Shown: positions 50,638 to 60,819, counted from the stretch's first letter. The stretch: 64,000 nt of DNA from Terrilactibacillus sp. S3-3 (GCA_030437565.1 CP129291.1:1054001-1118000); one strand, 5' to 3'. A program made the numbers and translations. Notes: a model not told the origin generated them from the sequence alone.

Positions 50638-51196
50638 CAACCGCGATTAAAAACGGGGGTTCATGGATCTGGTTGATGAGCCGATATAAGACGACGGACC
50701 ATACCTTTTGATCGAGAGAAGAAAGATAAGGGATAATGGTTGGGCCTCTTTTTTTTTTCCTTCAGGGTGTCCCGGATAGAAGACGACGGCAATGATGCCG
50801 CCTGGAGCAATCCGCTTTTCCAGAGCCTGAATAGCCTTGAGTGTCGTTAGCGAACGGGTTGTGATCGCTTTGTCGCCGCTTGGCAGATAACCAAGGTTGA
50901 AGATGGCGGCTTTAACAGCGGACGAATCCGGAATGTAGCGATCAAGATGGTGGTGGCTGTCTTTGATCAGTTTGACTTGCGTTTCTTCTCCGGCGCGGCT
51001 GAGTCTTTCTCCGGTCTTGCGAATCGCTTCATCCTGGATGTCAAACCCAAATACAGTGCCGGATTTTCCGACCGCTTTGGCCAAAAAAAAGCGTGTCATG
51101 ACCGTTTCCGATTGTCGCATCGACGACCGTATCCCCCGGCCGGACGACTTTGGATAAAAGAAAGTGGGCTTCTTCCAAAATGCTGTTAATGTTCAA
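50618..51196 (-). CDS. mnmM: MnmM (YtqB) tRNA U34 methyltransferase (frameshifted)
   Basis: SAM-dependent methyltransferase completing mnm5(s2)U34 in tRNA. The TTG start (51196) has AAAGGTG 6 bases upstream and gives LNINSILEEAHFLLSKVV. SAM site VVDATIGNGHDTLFLAKAVG (across an indel in the run near 51083-51090), FGFDIQDEAI, AIFNLGYLPSGDK with the catalytic NLGY, and GGIIAVVFYPGHPEG. After an indel at 50750-50758 it ends HEPPFLIAVEKEQAE. About 192 residues (B. subtilis 194). Confidence 0.9.
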
Positions 51197-51444
51197 GTTG
51201 TTCACCTTTGCTTTTGAATGATAGTATTTTCTTGCCGGCTGCTGCTGCTCTCAAATTCACTTTATCTCATGCACATTCTACCAAAGATAGACGCCGACTT
51301 AAAGAAGCCGTTTGCAAAAAAGATGATCCGCTAAAAGCGGGCCTGACTGACAGATGAATCCGAACGAGGGGAGCGCGCGAATCTTGTTTGACTGCGAAAC
51401 CAGTCGGTCATCATGTTTTTTTTTTAGAAATATGGGGAATCCTG
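51197..51444. other. Intergenic before leuS leader
   Basis: No gene seen; holds a T10 run near 51417-51426. Confidence 0.35.
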
Positions 51445-51473
51445 TTGACAGACAATGGCGAATTTCATAAAAT
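51445..51473 (+). promoter_or_regulatory. leuS promoter
   Basis: TTGACA (51445-51450), 17-base spacer, TAAAAT (51468-51473). Confidence 0.85.
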
Positions 51474-51494
51474 ATAAATAATGTTTTGCGTGAA

Positions 51495-51752
51495 TGACGA
51501 TGAGAAGGAATAGTAACTTTCTAGTCGTGTTATAGAGAGTTGGCGCAAAGGTGCAAGCCAACGCGTAGGGAAAGTGAACTCGCCTTTGAGTTGCGGCAGC
51601 GGATTAAATCACTGCCGCCGTGAACCCGCGTTAAGGTAAATAAGTGAGTGCGTGTTTCGGCGCTAATTTGGGTGGTACCGCGGGAATAACTTTGTGTTCA
51701 ACCTCTCGTCCCTAACATTATTGTTAAGGGTGGGAGGGCTTTTTTTTTTTTT
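51495..51752 (+). promoter_or_regulatory. T-box leader, leucine type
   Basis: The T-box TGGGTGGTACCGCGG is at 51669-51683. The likely specifier CUC lies in GTGAACTCGCC (Stem I, near 51570). The terminator is CCTCTCGTCCCTAACA with TGTTAAGGGTGGGAGG, then T14. Uncharged tRNA-Leu should favour read-through into leuS. Confidence 0.95.
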
Positions 51753-51774
51753 TTGAAGATTAGGGGGATGCGCC

Positions 51775-54203
51775 ATGGCTTTTGATCACCGAACTATAGA
51801 AGCAAAATGGCAAAAATACTGGGACGAACATCATACATTTAAAACGAATGACGATTCCGAGAAGCCTAAATATTATGTACTGGATATGTTTCCTTATCCG
51901 TCCGGAAAGGGCCTTCACGTCGGCCACCCTGAAGGATATACGGCAACGGATATTCTTGCCCGGATGAAACGGATGCAGGGCTTTGAAGTGCTCCATCCGA
52001 TTGGCTGGGATGCTTTCGGCCTGCCTGCCGAACAATATGCACTGGATACCGGGCATGATCCGCGTGAATTTACAAAAGAGAATATCGCGACGTTCAAACG
52101 CCAGATTAAATCGCTTGGCTTTTCTTATGACTGGGATCGGGAAATCAATACAACCGACCCGAGCTATTACAAATGGACACAGTGGATTTTTATCAAGCTC
52201 TATGAAAAAGGACTTGCCTACATTGATGAAATAAGTTAACTGGTGCCCGGCACTCGGAACGGTGCTGGCCAATGAAGAGGTCATCGACGGCAAAAGTGAA
52301 CGCGGCGGCTTTCCGGTTGTCCGCCGTCCGATGAAACAATGGGTGCTGAAAATTACCGCCTATGCGGAAAGACTTTTAAAAGATTTGGATGACTTGGACT
52401 GGCCGGAGAGTGTCAAAGAGATGCAGCGCAACTGGATTGGCAAATCCCAGGGGGCGGAAGTCGTTTTTAACATCGCTGATCATGAAGGCGAAACGGTTAA
52501 GGTCTATACAACGCGGCCGGACACTTTGTTCGGAGCGACATACATGGTTCTGGCACCGGAGCATCATTTGGTCGACAAGATTGTTACTGATTCCCAAAGA
52601 GCGGCGGTCGATGCCTATCGAGAAGCTGCCCGCAGCAAAAGCGACTTGGAACGAACCGAACTTTCGAAGGAAAAAACGGGAGCTTTTACAGGCGCTTATG
52701 CGATCAATCCGGTGAACGGCAAAAAAGTGCCATTGGGATCGCCGATTATGTGTTGATTACTTATGGTTCAGGAGCGATTATGGCTGTTCCGGGACACGAT
52801 ACGCGCGACTATGAATTCGCACAAAAATTCGGACTGCCGATTATTGAAGTGGTCGCAGGCGGTGATCTTTCCAAAGAGGCTTATACCGGAGACGGCAAGC
52901 ATGTCAATTCCGATTTTTTGAATGGCCTGGGCAAGGATGAAGCGATTGCGAAAATGATCGATTGGCTTGAGGAACACCATGTCGGTCAAAAAAAAAAAAA
53001 AAAACGACTTACCGTTTGCGCGACTGGCTGTTCAGCCGCCAGCGTTACTGGGGCGAACCGATTCCGATTGTCCATCTGGAAGACGGCAGTTTGAAACCTG
53101 TTCCTGAGGAAGAGCTGCCGCTGCTTCTGCCGGTTGCCAAAAATATCAAACCGTCGGGGACGGGCGAATCGCCGCTGGCCAACATTGATGAATGGGTGAA
53201 TGTTGTTGATAAAGAAACGGGAATGAAAGGGCGCCGGGAAACCAATACGATGCCTCAGTGGGCCGGCAGCAGCTGGTATTTTCTCCGCTACATTGACCCG
53301 CATAATGATAAACAACTGGCCGATCCTGAAAAACTGAAAAAGTGGCTGCCTGTCGATGTTTATATCGGCGGGGCGGAACATGCCGTTTTACACTTGCTGT
53401 ACGCAAGATTTTGGCATAAGGTACTGTATGATTTCGGGATCGTTCCGACTAAGGAACCTTTCCAGAAATTAATCAATCAAGGCATGATTCTAGGGTACAA
53501 TCATGAAAAAATGAGCAAGTCCAAAGGCAATGTCGTCAATCCTGATGATATTGTCGCCTCGCACGGTGCCGATACGCTGCGTCTGTACGAAATGTTCATG
53601 GGTCCGCTTGATGCAGCCGTTCCGTGGTCGGAAACGGGGATCGACGGCGCGCACAGGTTCCTTGATCGCGTTTGGCGTCTGTTTGTATCGGATAAAGGGA
53701 CGCTTTCCGGTAAGGCCGCGGGTTCCCACGCAGCTGATGCCCAATTAGAAAAAACTTACCATCAAACGGTTAAGAAAGTCACCGAGGACTTTGAAAAGCT
53801 GCATTTTAATACGGCAATTTCCCAAATGATGGTCTTCATCAATGAAGCGTATAAGCAAGACAATGTACCAAAAGCTATGGCTGAAGGGTTCGTCAAGCTG
53901 CTTTCCCCGATTGCGCCGCACTTATGTGAGGAGATCTGGTCAATTCTTGGTCATCATGAATCGATCAGTTTGTCGGAGTGGCCGGCGTACGATGAAAGCA
54001 AGCTGCAAGAAAAGCAAGTGGAAGTTGTCGTGCAAATTAACGGCAAAATGCGGGCCAAACTTTTGGCCGACAAAGAGGCATCCAAGGATGAACTTGAGCG
54101 GCTCGCCAGGAATGAAGGGGCGATCGCTGAAAGGCTTGAGGGAAAATCGATCATAAAGGTCATTGTTGTACCGGGAAAATTAGTTAATATTGTTGCCAAA
54201 TAA
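51775..54203 (+). CDS. leuS: Leucyl-tRNA synthetase (frameshifted)
   Basis: Class I synthetase charging tRNA-Leu. HIGH site [20 protein letters not shown]; editing domain [20 protein letters not shown] and [19 protein letters not shown] with the editing Asp; KMSKS site [37 protein letters not shown]-terminal [10 protein letters not shown]. About 809 codons (typical 804). Indels near 52232, 52730 and in an A17 run (52988-53004) where about nine A would keep the frame. SD GGGGG, 7 bases upstream. Controlled by the T-box. Confidence 0.97.
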
Positions 54204-54249
54204 TTGTCTGAAAAAGGAAAATAAAGTCAAATGAAGTCACTGAAAGTGC

Positions 54250-54278
54250 TTGACATTTTTCGCTTTAGATTGGACAAT
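54250..54278 (+). promoter_or_regulatory. Promoter of the rhodanese gene
   Basis: TTGACA (54250-54255), 17-base spacer, GACAAT (54273-54278). Confidence 0.6.
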
Positions 54279-54309
54279 ATAGATACATTCTAAAAACGAG
54301 GTGGAAAAA

Positions 54310-54618
54310 TTGACTAACGTGGTTCAGATCATAAAACCTGAACAACTGGCCAACATGCTTAAGAATGAGGAAAATGTATCGGTAATTGATGTGAGAGAAA
54401 ACGATGAAGTGAGCGCCGGCAAGATCCCAAGTGCGATGCACATTCGTTTGGCTGACATTCCGTATCGTTATCAAGAACTGGATACATCGAAAGAATATGT
54501 GCTTGTCTGCCGATCTGGGAGACGAAGCGAAAAAGCAACAGAATTTCTTCAAGAAAAAGGCTTTAATGTGAAGAATATGATTGGCGGCATGTTGAAATGG
54601 CGCGGTGATGTTGAATAA
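54310..54618 (+). CDS. Rhodanese-like sulfurtransferase
   Basis: Intact, 102 residues, a single rhodanese domain: NVSVIDVRENDEVSAGKIPS, AMHIRLADIP and the active-site loop LVCRSGRRSEKAT with the persulfide Cys. GFNVKNMIGGMLKWRGDVE closes the domain. The TTG start is chosen because GAGGTGG covers the upstream GTG (54301). Similar to B. subtilis YtwF, also near leuS. Sulfur donor or detoxifying role; partner unknown. Confidence 0.88.
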   Translation: MTNVVQIIKPEQLANMLKNEENVSVIDVRENDEVSAGKIPSAMHIRLADIPYRYQELDTSKEYVLVCRSGRRSEKATEFLQEKGFNVKNMIGGMLKWRGDVE

Positions 54619-54968
54619 GCGGAACATCACGTTGGGACTATCTCGTAGAAATGCAGCATTAAAAGGTATGATAGAGAAAACTTGGTGAGGGCCAAGGTTT
54701 AGAGCGGCCGGAATTATAACCCTGTATCTGATTCCAATGATGATAACGCTTTTAAATATGAAGATGGCTTGCCGAACGGCGGATGAGGCTTAAGACAAGG
54801 GCAGTAGTTGATTTTTCAATCATTTCTTTTTGCCGCTCCCGTTCGCCGGAGGGCATTCTTCTAAATCTATGGATCTCATAAATGACTGCGTTAGGAAAAT
54901 TTTTTTCGACAAAATTTCTCAAAGGAATCTTTCCCCCTTAATCGTAATAACCGGTAGGGGGGATTTTT
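54619..54968. other. Intergenic, no gene seen
   Basis: 350 bases without a frame of coding character. The last part supplies AGGGGGGATTTTT, the cse60 ribosome site. Confidence 0.4.
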
Positions 54969-55157
54969 ATGTTAAAAGTGAAGATTTTTGATGAAGAACA
55001 TGAAAAGGATTTGGAAAATGAAGTGAATACGTTTTTAGAATCCCTTGACGACCGGCAAGTGAAATCGATTCATTATCAAGTGGCAGCCTGCGAAGACGTT
55101 ATCGATACCGGTACAATTTTTTGTTTTTCGGCGCTCATTTTATATGAAATCATTTAA
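54969..55157 (+). CDS. cse60: Cse60-like sporulation protein (DUF2758)
   Basis: An acidic 62-residue protein, intact: MLKVKIFDEEHEKDLENEVN, TFLESLDDRQVKSIHYQVAA and FCFSALILYEII. This is the Cse60 pattern (IKVKLFDEEHEKDLE...FSAMVIY). In B. subtilis cse60 is transcribed by sigma-E in the mother cell; I could not find a clear sigma-E promoter here. Further evidence of sporulation. Confidence 0.85.
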   Translation: MLKVKIFDEEHEKDLENEVNTFLESLDDRQVKSIHYQVAACEDVIDTGTIFCFSALILYEII

Positions 55158-55275
55158 GTTTTTCTTTTAGATTGAACAGAATGTGGTAAAATACAAGAAG
55201 TTGCAAGATGGCGCTACCTGTTGTCCGTAAAGATAAATTGGTTCGGTTCATTTCGTTGTAGGAGTTGTAAAAAGA

Positions 55276-56896
55276 ATGGCAGCATCAAAGATGATAAGGG
55301 GAACGCTAATACTGACGGTCGCCACTTTTATCTCGAAATTACTCGGTCTTCTGTTCGTGATCCCCTATAAGGCTCTTGTCGGCAGCGAGGGGGTTTTTCT
55401 GTATGCGTTTGCGTATACCCCTTATTCTATTATCTTGAGCATCTCAACAATGGGGCTGCCGCTTGCGGTGGCGAAGTTTGTTGCCAAATATAATACGCTG
55501 GGTGATTACGAGACGGGACGGCGGCTTTATCGATCGGGACTAGTATTAATGTCGATCACAGGGCTGATCGGTTTTCTGTTCTTGTATTTCGGCGCCCCTC
55601 TCATCGCAAGTCTGTCGGCCATTGAAAAGCAGGATTATAAAAACGTCGTGCTGGTGATTCGCGTCGTCAGCCTAGCGATCATTGTTGTGCCTTCAATGAG
55701 CTTAATGCGCGGCTATTACCAAGGCTTCAATCAATCATGGGGGACCGACCGCGAATTCACAGGTTGTGGAACAGATCGTGCGGATTGCCGTCATTTTGAT
55801 CGGCTCTTTCATGGTGATAAAAGTCTTCCACGGAACGGTAGTGACGGCGGCGATGCTCGCCACATTCGCCGCATTTGTCGGCGCAGTCGCCGGTTTCTAT
55901 GTGATGCTGCGTTACTGGATTAAACGGCGCCGTCATTTGAACGAACTGGCCGACAAGAGCACGGTTCATTACCATTTGTCGCTACCGAGAATGTATAAGG
56001 AACTCGCAGCCTATGCGGTGTCGTTTGTTGCGGTTGGTGTGGCGATGCAGCTTTATCAACTCGTGGATCAAATGACGATTTATCACTTTCTTCATTACAG
56101 CTCCGGTACCATGACGACCATTGTCGCCGACCTGATGATGAATGATCAGAAAGTGGTCATGATTCCGGTTTCTTTGGCAACGGCGCTTGCGGTAAGTGTC
56201 GTACCGGCATTGATTGTGTCATATGCCAAGGAAGACAGGGGGGAGCTGCACAACAAAATTACACAGGCTCTGCAATTTGTACTGTTTCTGACTGTTCCGG
56301 CCGCTGCGGGGCTGTCAATTCTCGGCTATATGGTCCACGGCATGATGTATGGTGTCGACCATAGCGAACTTTCCATTGGCGGCTATATTTTGCGCTGGTA
56401 TGGACCAACGGCACTCTTTTTTGCCTTGTTTTCGGTAACAGCGTCGATTTTGCAAGGGATCAACCGGCAGCGGGTGACACTTATCAGCTTGTTCGTCGGC
56501 GTTTTAATTAAAATCATTCTCAACCCGATATGCATGTGGCTTTTCGGAATGATTGGCCCGATTATTGCGACCAATATTGGCTATATGGCGTCCATTGTCA
56601 TCAATTTTATGGCAATTAAGCGGGAAACCGATTATAAGCTTGAAATGGTAGCCAAACAGTCCGTGCATGTCGTTGTCTACACATTCATCATGTTGATCGT
56701 GATTAAACTCATTTTCATTATTGGCGGCGGCTCCTTCCCTCATCGAAGAGTGACGGCAGTGTTTCTGTCCTTTCTCAGCGTGATCGTGGGCGGCGGCATC
56801 TATTTGCTGATTGCCAATTGGACGGGCCTTCTCCGCCGGGTCATCGGCAGGCAGCTGCCTTTTATGAGCCGGCTGGCCAAAAAGCGTGCGCATTAA
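55276..56896 (+). CDS. ytgP: YtgP/MurJ lipid II flippase family protein (frameshifted)
   Basis: A polytopic MOP-superfamily flippase, about 539 residues, moving lipid-linked peptidoglycan precursor across the membrane. N-terminal RGTLILTVATFISKLLGLLF and VIPYKALVGSEGVFLYAFAY; MGLPLAVAKFVAKYN; MSLMRGYYQGFNQS, then, after an indel near 55740, repeated helices with SVVPALIVSYAKED and SILQGINRQRVTLIS. Typical of the YtgP branch rather than SpoVB. SD AGGAG lies 11 bases before ATG. In Bacillus ytgP is near leuS. Confidence 0.9.
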
Positions 56897-56938
56897 GGGG
56901 GTCCGCGAAAGCAATTGTTTTCGCGGACGCCCTTTTTT
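56897..56938. terminator. ytgP terminator
   Basis: GTCCGCGAAA (56901-56910) / TTTTCGCGGAC (56918-56928) flanked by GGG/CCC, then T6. Confidence 0.9.
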
Positions 56939-56951
56939 GCAGTTCAGAAAA

Positions 56952-57404
56952 TTAAGGATGCGGCTGATGGCCAATTGGCGCTGCCGGAATACCCAGACGG
57001 TATTCAATGATCCGAATCCGGTTTTCAATTCGGTTGATTTCACGGCTAAGCTGATCCTGCCTGTTTTCGAGTCGGCGCAGTCGGCGTTCGACATCGCCGT
57101 AGCCTGCAGGATGACTTGTCTGCGGTACGGGGCGCATGTCGGGTGAGGCGGCGGTGTAGTCATCGCTGTATTGCGGAGGGAAGGCATTGGCGATTGTATA
57201 CGGAAAAGGACTATCGGCCGAATAATCTGCACATTCGCTGTTTTGCTGACTCGGATAAAAAAGGTTGGCGGACGTTCCAATACGGGGATCAAGACCGGCA
57301 CTTCCATTCCATTCGTTTTCTCCATATGGGGAGCCGGTGAGCGGCGCGTTATACGGCCCGTAAAAAGTCGGTGCCTGCGACTGCGGCTCGTGACGATAAA
57401 CCAT
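56952..57404 (-). CDS. Pro/Tyr-rich protein with C-terminal coiled coil
   Basis: 150 residues, intact. The first 95 are disordered-looking, rich in Pro, Tyr, Ser and Asn (e.g. APTFYGPYNAPLTGSPYGEN). The end is an Arg-rich heptad helix, DVERRLRRLENRQDQLSREI and NRIENRIRIIEYRLG, then a short Pro/His tail. SD AAGGAGG is 11 bases before ATG 57404. This composition resembles spore coat or surface assembly proteins of Bacillales, but I recognise no named family. Confidence 0.7.
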   Translation of the reverse strand: MVYRHEPQSQAPTFYGPYNAPLTGSPYGENEWNGSAGLDPRIGTSANLFYPSQQNSECADYSADSPFPYTIANAFPPQYSDDYTAASPDMRPVPQTSHPAGYGDVERRLRRLENRQDQLSREINRIENRIRIIEYRLGIPAAPIGHQPHP

Positions 57405-57548
57405 GGCTGAGGGTTCCTCCTTGCTTCTTGTCGTTTTCCTCAACAGCTTATGATAAAAGCCGGGCATTTGTGGCAGAAAAACCGCCCATTTCTATTGACC
57501 AAGCAAGGGTGGACATATTGGCTGATGACTAAAAAAGAAAATAAAAAG

Positions 57549-57574
57549 AGCTGTTAAATTTTTTTTAACAGCTC
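57549..57574 (-). terminator. Hairpin overlapping the ytzE stop
   Basis: GAGCTGTTAAA / TTTAACAGCTC; the TGA of ytzE lies inside the arm. Confidence 0.6.
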
Positions 57575-57790
57575 AAGACACTCTAACTTTCTTATTGGTG
57601 ACAGTCCAGCAGCCACGGCTTGGACTTTTTACCAATTCGTTATAGGTCAATATATTAAGGTCTCTCTGAATGGTTCTCTGTGTCATATCAAATTCTTCAA
57701 CCAACTCTTGTGTCGTGACGGTGCCTCTTGCCGAATGAATAAATAGACAGCCCTAACGCGATTCAACATTCGATCAGTTGAAGGACTCAA
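57573..57790 (-). CDS. ytzE: YtzE-like DeoR-type HTH protein (frameshifted)
   Basis: About 72 residues, only an HTH domain. The TTG start gives LSPSTDRMLNRVRAVYLFI; after an indel near 57738 it reads ARGTVTTQELVEEFDMTQRT, then IQRDLNILTYNELVKSPSRG and CWTVTNKKVRVS. The helix-turn-helix TTQELVEEF...RTIQRDLN and the SPSRGxW end are as in B. subtilis YtzE. SD AGGGAGTGG. Likely a DNA-binding regulator; targets unknown. Confidence 0.82.
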
Positions 57791-58016
57791 ATAACCACTC
57801 CCTAACGTTTTTAGTCAGTAAAAGGATACCCTTTTGCTGAAATGAGTATTCAGACAAGAGAAAAATATTCAGGTGATTTTTTCCTCAAAGTGCAAATTTT
57901 CTAAACGTTTAGGCTGCATAAAGGTATTAAGTACGTAGGAAAAAGTTCCCCTCCTATTTACCTTTTAATATACATCTTTTGAGCAAAAAGTCAATCTTTT
58001 TGCTTGCTAATTAAAC
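57791..58016. other. Intergenic, nothing found
   Basis: AT-rich; no gene or clear signal. Confidence 0.35.
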
Positions 58017-58050
58017 AAAAAAGTCCCGCCATCGAATGGCGCGACTTTTT
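58017..58050. terminator. Terminator of cysK
   Basis: AAAAAGTC-CGCCA / TGGCG-GACTTTTT with A/T runs on both sides. Confidence 0.85.
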
Positions 58051-58137
58051 AGGATTAAAGGTATGCCATTAACCGGCCGAAACTTGGCAATCGGAACTCG
58101 GATGATGCTGAGTTTTGGCCATTCAGGACAGTTTTAA

Positions 58138-59074
58138 TTACCTTGGAAATATATCACCCGATAAATAACGTTCGCCGGTATCATTAATCATGCAGACCAC
58201 AAGATCACTCGGTTTAAATCGTTTGGCGACTTGCAAAGCGACAAAGACGGAAGCGCCGGATGAAGGTCCGCAAAGAATACCCTCTTCTTGGGCCAGACGT
58301 CTTGTGATCTCATAGGCGTCTTCATCGGTCACTTTAATAATTTCATCAATAATAGACAGGTTCAGAACATCGGGAATAAATCCGGGACTTGTTCCGACAA
58401 GCTTATGTCTCCCGGGTTTGCCGCCTGACAAAACCGGCGATCCGGCCGGTTCGCAAATATGAATCGTCAAATCTGGAAATACTTCTTTTAAAGCTTCCCC
58501 CGTTCCGGTGATCGTTCCGCCAGTGCCGGCCGTCCCGACAAACGCGCGAAACGGCTTGTCCAATTCCTTAACATCCTTGATAATTTCCGGTGCTGTTGAC
58601 TGGCGGTGGGCATCCGGATTAGCGGGATTTTCAAATTGCATTGGTGAAAAGCTATTCGGTATTGTTTCCGTCAGTTCTTTTGCCTTGCGAATGGCTCCCG
58701 GCATTTTTTCGTCGCCGGGTGTCAGTACGACATCGGCACCGAATGCTTTTAATAAGTTGATCCGTTCTTGGGTCATTGTATCGGGCATCACGATAATCGC
58801 TTTGTAGCCCCTGGCTATTGCATTCATTGCAAGACCAATGCCCATATTCCCCGATGTCGGCTCAATAATGGTTGCCCCTTTCTTTAATAAACCGTTTTTT
58901 TTTCTCGGCAACCTGGATCATGTTGAAGGCGGCCCTGTCCTTGACACTTCGCGTTGGGTTGAAATATTCTAGTTTGGCATAAATGGCTGCGCCATTTGGA
59001 TCAGGCAGCCGATTGAGCTTGACAAGCGGCGTATCCCCGATCAAATCGGCAATATTGTCGACAACTTTGCACAT
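58138..59074 (-). CDS. cysK: Cysteine synthase (frameshifted)
   Basis: PLP enzyme making cysteine from O-acetylserine and sulfide. The PLP Lys is in YFNPTRSVKDRAAFNMI; substrate loop IIEPTSGNMGIGLAMNAIAR; phosphate loop VGTAGTGGTITGTGEAL; C-terminal Ser site EEGILCGPSSGASV. About 311 codons (typical 308). One indel in the T8 run near 58896-58903. SD AAGGATG. Usual NPGGSVKDR reads NPTRSVKDR here. The overall pattern is CysK-like rather than that of YtkP, which occupies this locus in B. subtilis. Confidence 0.93.
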
Positions 59075-59356
59075 GCGAACACATCCTTATTATTCTTTCT
59101 TCTGATATTATATAAATAAAACTCGGCAAAGCCAACCCCTTATGCTCTCTCGCGGCCGGAGGGGCGGCTGGCCTTAGAACTTTTTTAAAAGGAAAGAAAA
59201 AGAATCTGAAATTTTATGGAGGCAAGTTATATCATTCATTATGCCAAAATAGAGCCGCCTTTAAACCGGAGGATGATACCGTGAAATGCAACTCATACCG
59301 GGGCAGATGGCTTAATCAGGTCTTATAGATAAAAAAAAAACGAAGGAGGATGGAAA
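59075..59356. other. Divergent intergenic cysK / thpR
   Basis: A 15-codon GTG frame with SD (GGAGGATGATACC, GTG near 59281) is the only coding-like item; it may be a leader peptide or chance. Confidence 0.35.
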
Positions 59357-59920
59357 ATGACGGAATCCCATTATTTTATAGCTGTTCCGATTCCCCCCAA
59401 TATCAGGAGTGTTCTGGCATCTTGGGCGAGCGGCCTTCGGCGGGAACTAAAATTTCGATATTGGACCAGTGAAGAGGATTACCATATTACACTATTTTTT
59501 ATGGGCGCATCGACTCAAGAACAAGCTGTCGATGTTAAACGCGGTCTTCAAGAAATGATTCGGCGAGAGCAGGAATTTTTTTCTAGAAGTGAGCGGCATC
59601 GATGGATTTGGGCGAAAAGAATGCCCGAGAGTGGTGTTTGCCGCTCTATCTTCAAGCGAGGCGCTCATGGATTTGAAAAAAAAAAAGGTGGATCAAGTTG
59701 TTCGTGCTGCAGGCTATCCGCTGGAAAAAAGCCGCCGTATCACCCGCATATTACACTGGCTAAAAAATGGTCCGGAGGCTTTTTAGAGGCACCGGCACAT
59801 TATACGGGCGACGTGAAAGGACTTTTAAGATGGCGCGTCGATCAAATTGTTTTATTTAAGGTTGCCCCTCATTTAACCCCAAGATATGTCCCGGTAAAAA
59901 CACTTTTGATTTTGGTGTAG
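59357..59920 (+). CDS. thpR: RNA 2',3'-cyclic phosphodiesterase ThpR (frameshifted)
   Basis: 2H phosphoesterase opening 2',3'-cyclic phosphates, formerly LigT-like (YtlP in B. subtilis). Both HxTx motifs are visible: DYHITLFFMG (residues about 42-51) and YHPHITLAKKW. The N-terminus HYFIAVPIPPNIRSVLASWA is typical. 187 residues. Indels near 59583 (T7), 59690 (A10) and 59735; the last restores EKSRPYHPHITL. SD AAGGAGG. Confidence 0.9.
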   Translation: MTESHYFIAVPIPPNIRSVLASWASGLRRELKFRYWTSEEDYHITLFFMGASTQEQAVDVKRGLQEMIRREQEFFSRSERHRWIWAKRMPESGVCRSIFKRGAHGFEKKKGGSSCSCCRLSAGKKPPYHPHITLAKKWSGGFLEAPAHYTGDVKGLLRWRVDQIVLFKVAPHLTPRYVPVKTLLILV

Positions 59921-59973
59921 AGTGATGTAAAAAATGGAAGGGTTTCAAACGGGCGTCATTTTACAGCTTATTT

Positions 59974-60003
59974 TCTGGTGGAGGATGTTCTGGTGGAGGA
60001 TGT
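59974..60003. repeat. Two tandem 15-base units
   Basis: TCTGGTGGAGGATGT occurs twice head-to-tail (59974-59988, 59989-60003). Confidence 0.8.
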
Positions 60004-60545
60004 TCGGCTAAAGGAGAAAAAGTGGGGAAGTGCCTGCACCTAGGGCTTTTCGCTCGGATCTGAAGCCCGGCTTCCAAGCCGCTTTCCGGTCCCCCGCCGG
60101 CTGGCAAATAAATATCTTTGCGAGGAGTAAAAAGCAGAGGCTGTTGTAAAAGAATCCGAAAAAGCAAACAATTCCGCGGAGCATTAATAACTGCCTATCT
60201 TATGATAAAATATAGACACGGAAAACGATCAAACCAAAAAAGCCGAATAACGGATTTTTTTTAGCTGTATACGTTATTGACATGAACGGTGAATCGCTGC
60301 TTGCGCCGTGATCTGATTCAATTTGCTCTAGATTCGGATGGGCAGAGGCCATCCAACCATTAAGATGCCTTTAGACAGCAGAGGCATGGCCGTGAACAAC
60401 CTGCGGATGTGTGATAGACCAAACTTGGTTAAAGAAGCAAAAATATACACAGTCTTAGTGTGAAAATTGGAGGAAAGCTGTTACTAAAGGAAGATAACAT
60501 ATACCAACAGGGCAGCGGCGCCTTCCCGATTGAATTTGCGTAAGC
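60004..60545. other. Unassigned region with two hairpins
   Basis: GGATGG/CCATCC (60336-60354) and ATGCCT/AGGCAT (60364-60387) are adjacent hairpins. A 42-codon frame from ATG 60338 and a 27-codon GTG frame near 60461 overlap and could be one small broken gene or non-coding. No family seen. Confidence 0.4.
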
Positions 60546-60735
60546 TTATCCCGCATTAACGGGCAGTAAGACTCCCGCCTCAAGGCTTCAATGAATTCGA
60601 AGAAGATAGGCGGGAGAACTGCCCGTAAAAGCCCTGTCTTAGGAACACAGACTAAAGCGCCACATTCTGTGGGCGAGAGCTAACAATCAGTGGGGGATGG
60701 GAGAAAACCCCCTACTGATTGAAGTTTCACTTTTA
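60546..60735 (-). repeat. Dispersed structured repeat, copy 5 (best preserved)
   Basis: All stems are present: ACGGGCAGT (60559-60567)/ACTGCCCGT (60618-60626); CTCCCGCCT (60572-60580)/AGGCGGGAG (60608-60616); GTCT/AGAC near 60636-60652; GCCACATTCTGTGGGC; and CAATCAGTGGGGG (60684-60696)/CCCCCTACTGATTG (60708-60721). Ends TTATCCCGC and GAAGTTTCACTTTTA. Confidence 0.88.
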
Positions 60736-60819
60736 TTAAACAGTGATTGCATTTAGTTGTCTGGTGAAATTTTCTGCGGATATAAAATTTTGGATATTTT
60801 TTTAGTAGCAGAGAAGCGA

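Noticed and set aside
60546..60735. CRISPR-like reading of the repeat family
   Set aside because: Copies are tens of kilobases apart and not in an array with spacers; no cas genes.
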